This document shows, piece after piece, positions 12,851-13,738 of a stretch of DNA of 13,738 nt. The stretch lies in the NCBI GenBank assembly GCA_902797105.1, contig CADBRL010000026.1:1-13738 (forward strand). The letters are read 5' to 3'. Every line of letters begins with the position of its first letter. Position 1 is the stretch's first letter. The stretch comes from an uncultured Erysipelotrichaceae bacterium (GTDB lineage: Bacteria > Bacillota_I > Bacilli_A > RF39 > UBA660). The notes under the pieces are model-generated. The model saw nothing but the letters and a program-made list of their open reading frames with translations. It had not been told where the DNA came from and searched no databases. A program made the position numbers and the translations under genes.

Positions 12851-12860
12851 AGAAACCTCC

Positions 12861-12920
12861 AATAAAAAAATCACAAACTAAGGACGAGAAAAACCCGCGG
12901 TACCACCTTAATTCATGATT
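12861..12920 (-). terminator. T-box terminator formed by extending the antiterminator base
   Basis: Arms AATCATGAATTAAGG (12920-12906) and CCTTAGTTTGTGATT (12883-12869) pair over 15 continuous bp, with three G-U pairs. A U-tract follows, and the 22-nt loop contains the T-box bulge. There is no downstream copy able to pair with TCGTCC, which is the usual terminator design. The 5' arm can instead join a competing hairpin, CATGA-TAAA-TCATG (12926-12913). Confidence 0.6.
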
Positions 12921-13066
12921 TATCATGCAACTTAAAATCTATAACGTAATTACCCGATTTTAACTCCAGAACCATGTTCGAATATCTTCATTTTTTCTTT
13001 TTCACCAACCAAGAAATCTCTATGAAACGAATGATATCTACTCTTTCCTTCTTCGTTAATTAAAAC
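12861..13066 (-). promoter_or_regulatory. Methionine T-box riboswitch leader of dut-metG-tatD
   Basis: Minus-strand leader with the canonical T-box landmarks. The AGTA of the Stem I loop-E motif is at 13042-13039. GGTTGGTG is near 13010-13003. TGAAGATATTCGAAC precedes the specifier codon ATG at 12975-12973, followed by TCTGGAG. The 14-nt T-box core (AAGGTGGTACCGCGGG) is at 12909-12894. The methionine specifier agrees with the downstream metG. Uncharged tRNA-Met is expected to pair with ATG and, through its CCA end, with TGGT to allow read-through. The antiterminator can be drawn as AAGG/CCTT plus GCG/CGT around the TGGTACC bulge. The terminator is unusual (separate entry). The 5' end is estimated from the promoter. 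Confidence 0.93.
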
Positions 13067-13072
13067 TAGTTT

Positions 13073-13101
13073 ATCATAAATCTTAGTTTAATTCAAGTTA
13101 A
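13073..13101 (-). promoter_or_regulatory. Sigma-A promoter of the T-box operon
   Basis: Minus strand TTAACT (4/6), 17-nt spacer, TATGAT (5/6). The -35 overlaps the spoVT stop codon. The predicted start near 13066 gives a leader beginning just before Stem I. Absence of a terminator after spoVT means some read-through into the leader is possible. Confidence 0.6.
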
Positions 13102-13610
13102 AATATATCAATTTTATCAGCAATAATTTTTGCTAGTAACTTACCCAAAGAATTATAATCATAAACATTATCACTTATAATTATAACAAGCCCCAATGAG
13201 TCACTTGATGCAATAATAGGTATAACTGTAAAATATCCACTTATATCAATGCCTAAATTTATTGTTGATAACTCTTTACTTATAAACATTTCTCTATTAT
13301 CAATAAGTTCTAAAAATTTGTTATTAAGTTTAGTGTTTTCCACAATATCCTTATTCGAAGAAGTAATCACCTTTTCTCTATCCGTAATTACTAAATCAAC
13401 ATTATAAATATTTTTAATAAGGTCGCACAATTTACTACTTAAATCTTCATACTTTCTAACTTCAAAATATTTTTTTAATATTATACTATCTTCACTAGTA
13501 AATATTTCTAAAGCCTCACCATCCCTGATACCTAAGTTTTTTCTAATTTCCTTAGGAATAACTATTCTTCCAAGTTCATCTATTTTTCTCGTTACACCAG
13601 TTTGTTTCAA
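13098..13610 (-). CDS. spoVT: SpoVT-like regulator (AbrB N-terminus plus GAF-like domain)
   Basis: A 170-residue homologue of SpoVT, the AbrB-family regulator of forespore gene expression. Residues 1-48 form the swapped-hairpin AbrB DNA-binding domain (TGVTRKIDELGRIVIPKEIR, then GDGEALEIF-like GIRDGEALEIF). Residues about 55-170 match the SpoVT GAF-like part (VDLVITDREKVITSS, GYFTVIPIIASSDSLGLVII). The start is TTG, preceded by GTGGAGTG at 9 nt, and MKQTGVTRKID aligns with the Bacillus N-terminus (MKATGIVRRID). A CTCCAC upstream can mask that ribosome site. In Bacillus spoVT is beside yabM, whereas here it precedes the dut-metG operon, near where abrB stands in Bacillus. A non-sporulation AbrB-GAF regulator is an alternative. 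Confidence 0.85.
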   Translation of the reverse strand: MKQTGVTRKIDELGRIVIPKEIRKNLGIRDGEALEIFTSEDSIILKKYFEVRKYEDLSSKLCDLIKNIYNVDLVITDREKVITSSNKDIVENTKLNNKFLELIDNREMFISKELSTINLGIDISGYFTVIPIIASSDSLGLVIIISDNVYDYNSLGKLLAKIIADKIDIF

Positions 13611-13619
13611 AAAAATTCA

Positions 13620-13644
13620 CTCCACTTCATTACTTATTGTGGAG
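13620..13644 (-). promoter_or_regulatory. Hairpin able to sequester the spoVT ribosome-binding site
   Basis: On the minus strand CTCCAC (13644-13639) is complementary to GTGGAG (13625-13620), the Shine-Dalgarno of the TTG-started spoVT, with a 13-nt loop. The 6-bp stem with four G-C pairs is the most GC-rich structure in this AT-rich leader. Regulation through it is inferred. Confidence 0.4.
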
Positions 13645-13738
13645 CAAATTAAATTTTTTATGTATTAAAGTATCTTTTCAAGTAAAGTTACTATATAAAA
13701 TATAAAATGTTTAGGTAAATCTTTAGTATAAAGTAAAA

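Noticed and set aside
12851..12874. dut start at the in-frame ATG at 12874
   Set aside because: It lies in the T-box terminator arm with no ribosome site, whereas GGAGG is 5 nt before the ATG at 12850.
13083..13090. AAACTAAG near the spoVT stop is complementary to CTTAGTTT in the T-box terminator arm
   Set aside because: The predicted transcription start is downstream of it, so it should not be in the leader; an 8-nt AT-rich match is also likely by chance.

Overview
The window is a compact, very AT-rich stretch of a low-GC Firmicute chromosome using the standard bacterial code (TGG for Trp, TGA as stop, several TTG starts). It carries sporulation genes (yabP, yabQ, yabG, spoVG, a spoVT-type regulator) beside vegetative genes. 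Gene content and order match the conserved metS/tatD/ksgA/yabG/veg/spoVG and yabP/yabQ/divIC neighbourhoods of endospore formers. An uncultured gut lineage of Bacilli or Erysipelotrichia is my best guess for the host; this is inference, not something the sequence proves.

Layout, left to right (nearly everything is on the minus strand, so transcription runs right to left). At 1-2700 is a two-gene operon: a uridine-kinase-like nucleoside kinase with a ThrRS-like N-terminus, overlapping and translationally coupled to GAPDH. At 2700-3370 is clpP on the plus strand, divergent from the kinase and convergent with divIC. At 3350-4310 are yabP-yabQ and divIC, with a terminator and a promoter between yabQ and divIC. 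At 4300-4870 is an unrecognised 160-residue protein with its own near-perfect promoter and terminator. At 4900-7650 are spoVG, veg, yabG, ksgA and a membrane-anchored 3D-domain protein. At 7720-10045 is an accessory block: a small exported protein, an XRE regulator (plus strand) and an AAA_14/DUF4143-type ATPase with three 23-bp-period direct repeats in its promoter. This block lies where rnmV and neighbours are found in Bacillus. At 10047-13066 is the tatD-metG-dut operon (transcribed dut, metG, tatD) behind a methionine T-box leader. At 13098-13610 is the spoVT-like regulator.

Regulation is unusually readable. Several sigma-A promoters are near consensus. Intrinsic terminators sit so tightly on gene ends that the stop codon usually falls inside the hairpin loop. 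The two sporulation genes yabP and yabG share a 24/26-identical element between the preceding terminator and the start codon. The T-box has an AUG specifier and an unusual terminator built by extending the base of the antiterminator. The strongest candidates for undescribed biology are the iteron-controlled ATPase, the yabP/yabG element, the T-box architecture and the stop-in-loop terminators.

There is no gene-free stretch longer than 300 bases; the longest (12851-13097) holds the T-box leader and its promoter. I saw no tRNA, rRNA, insertion sequence, CRISPR array or replication origin.
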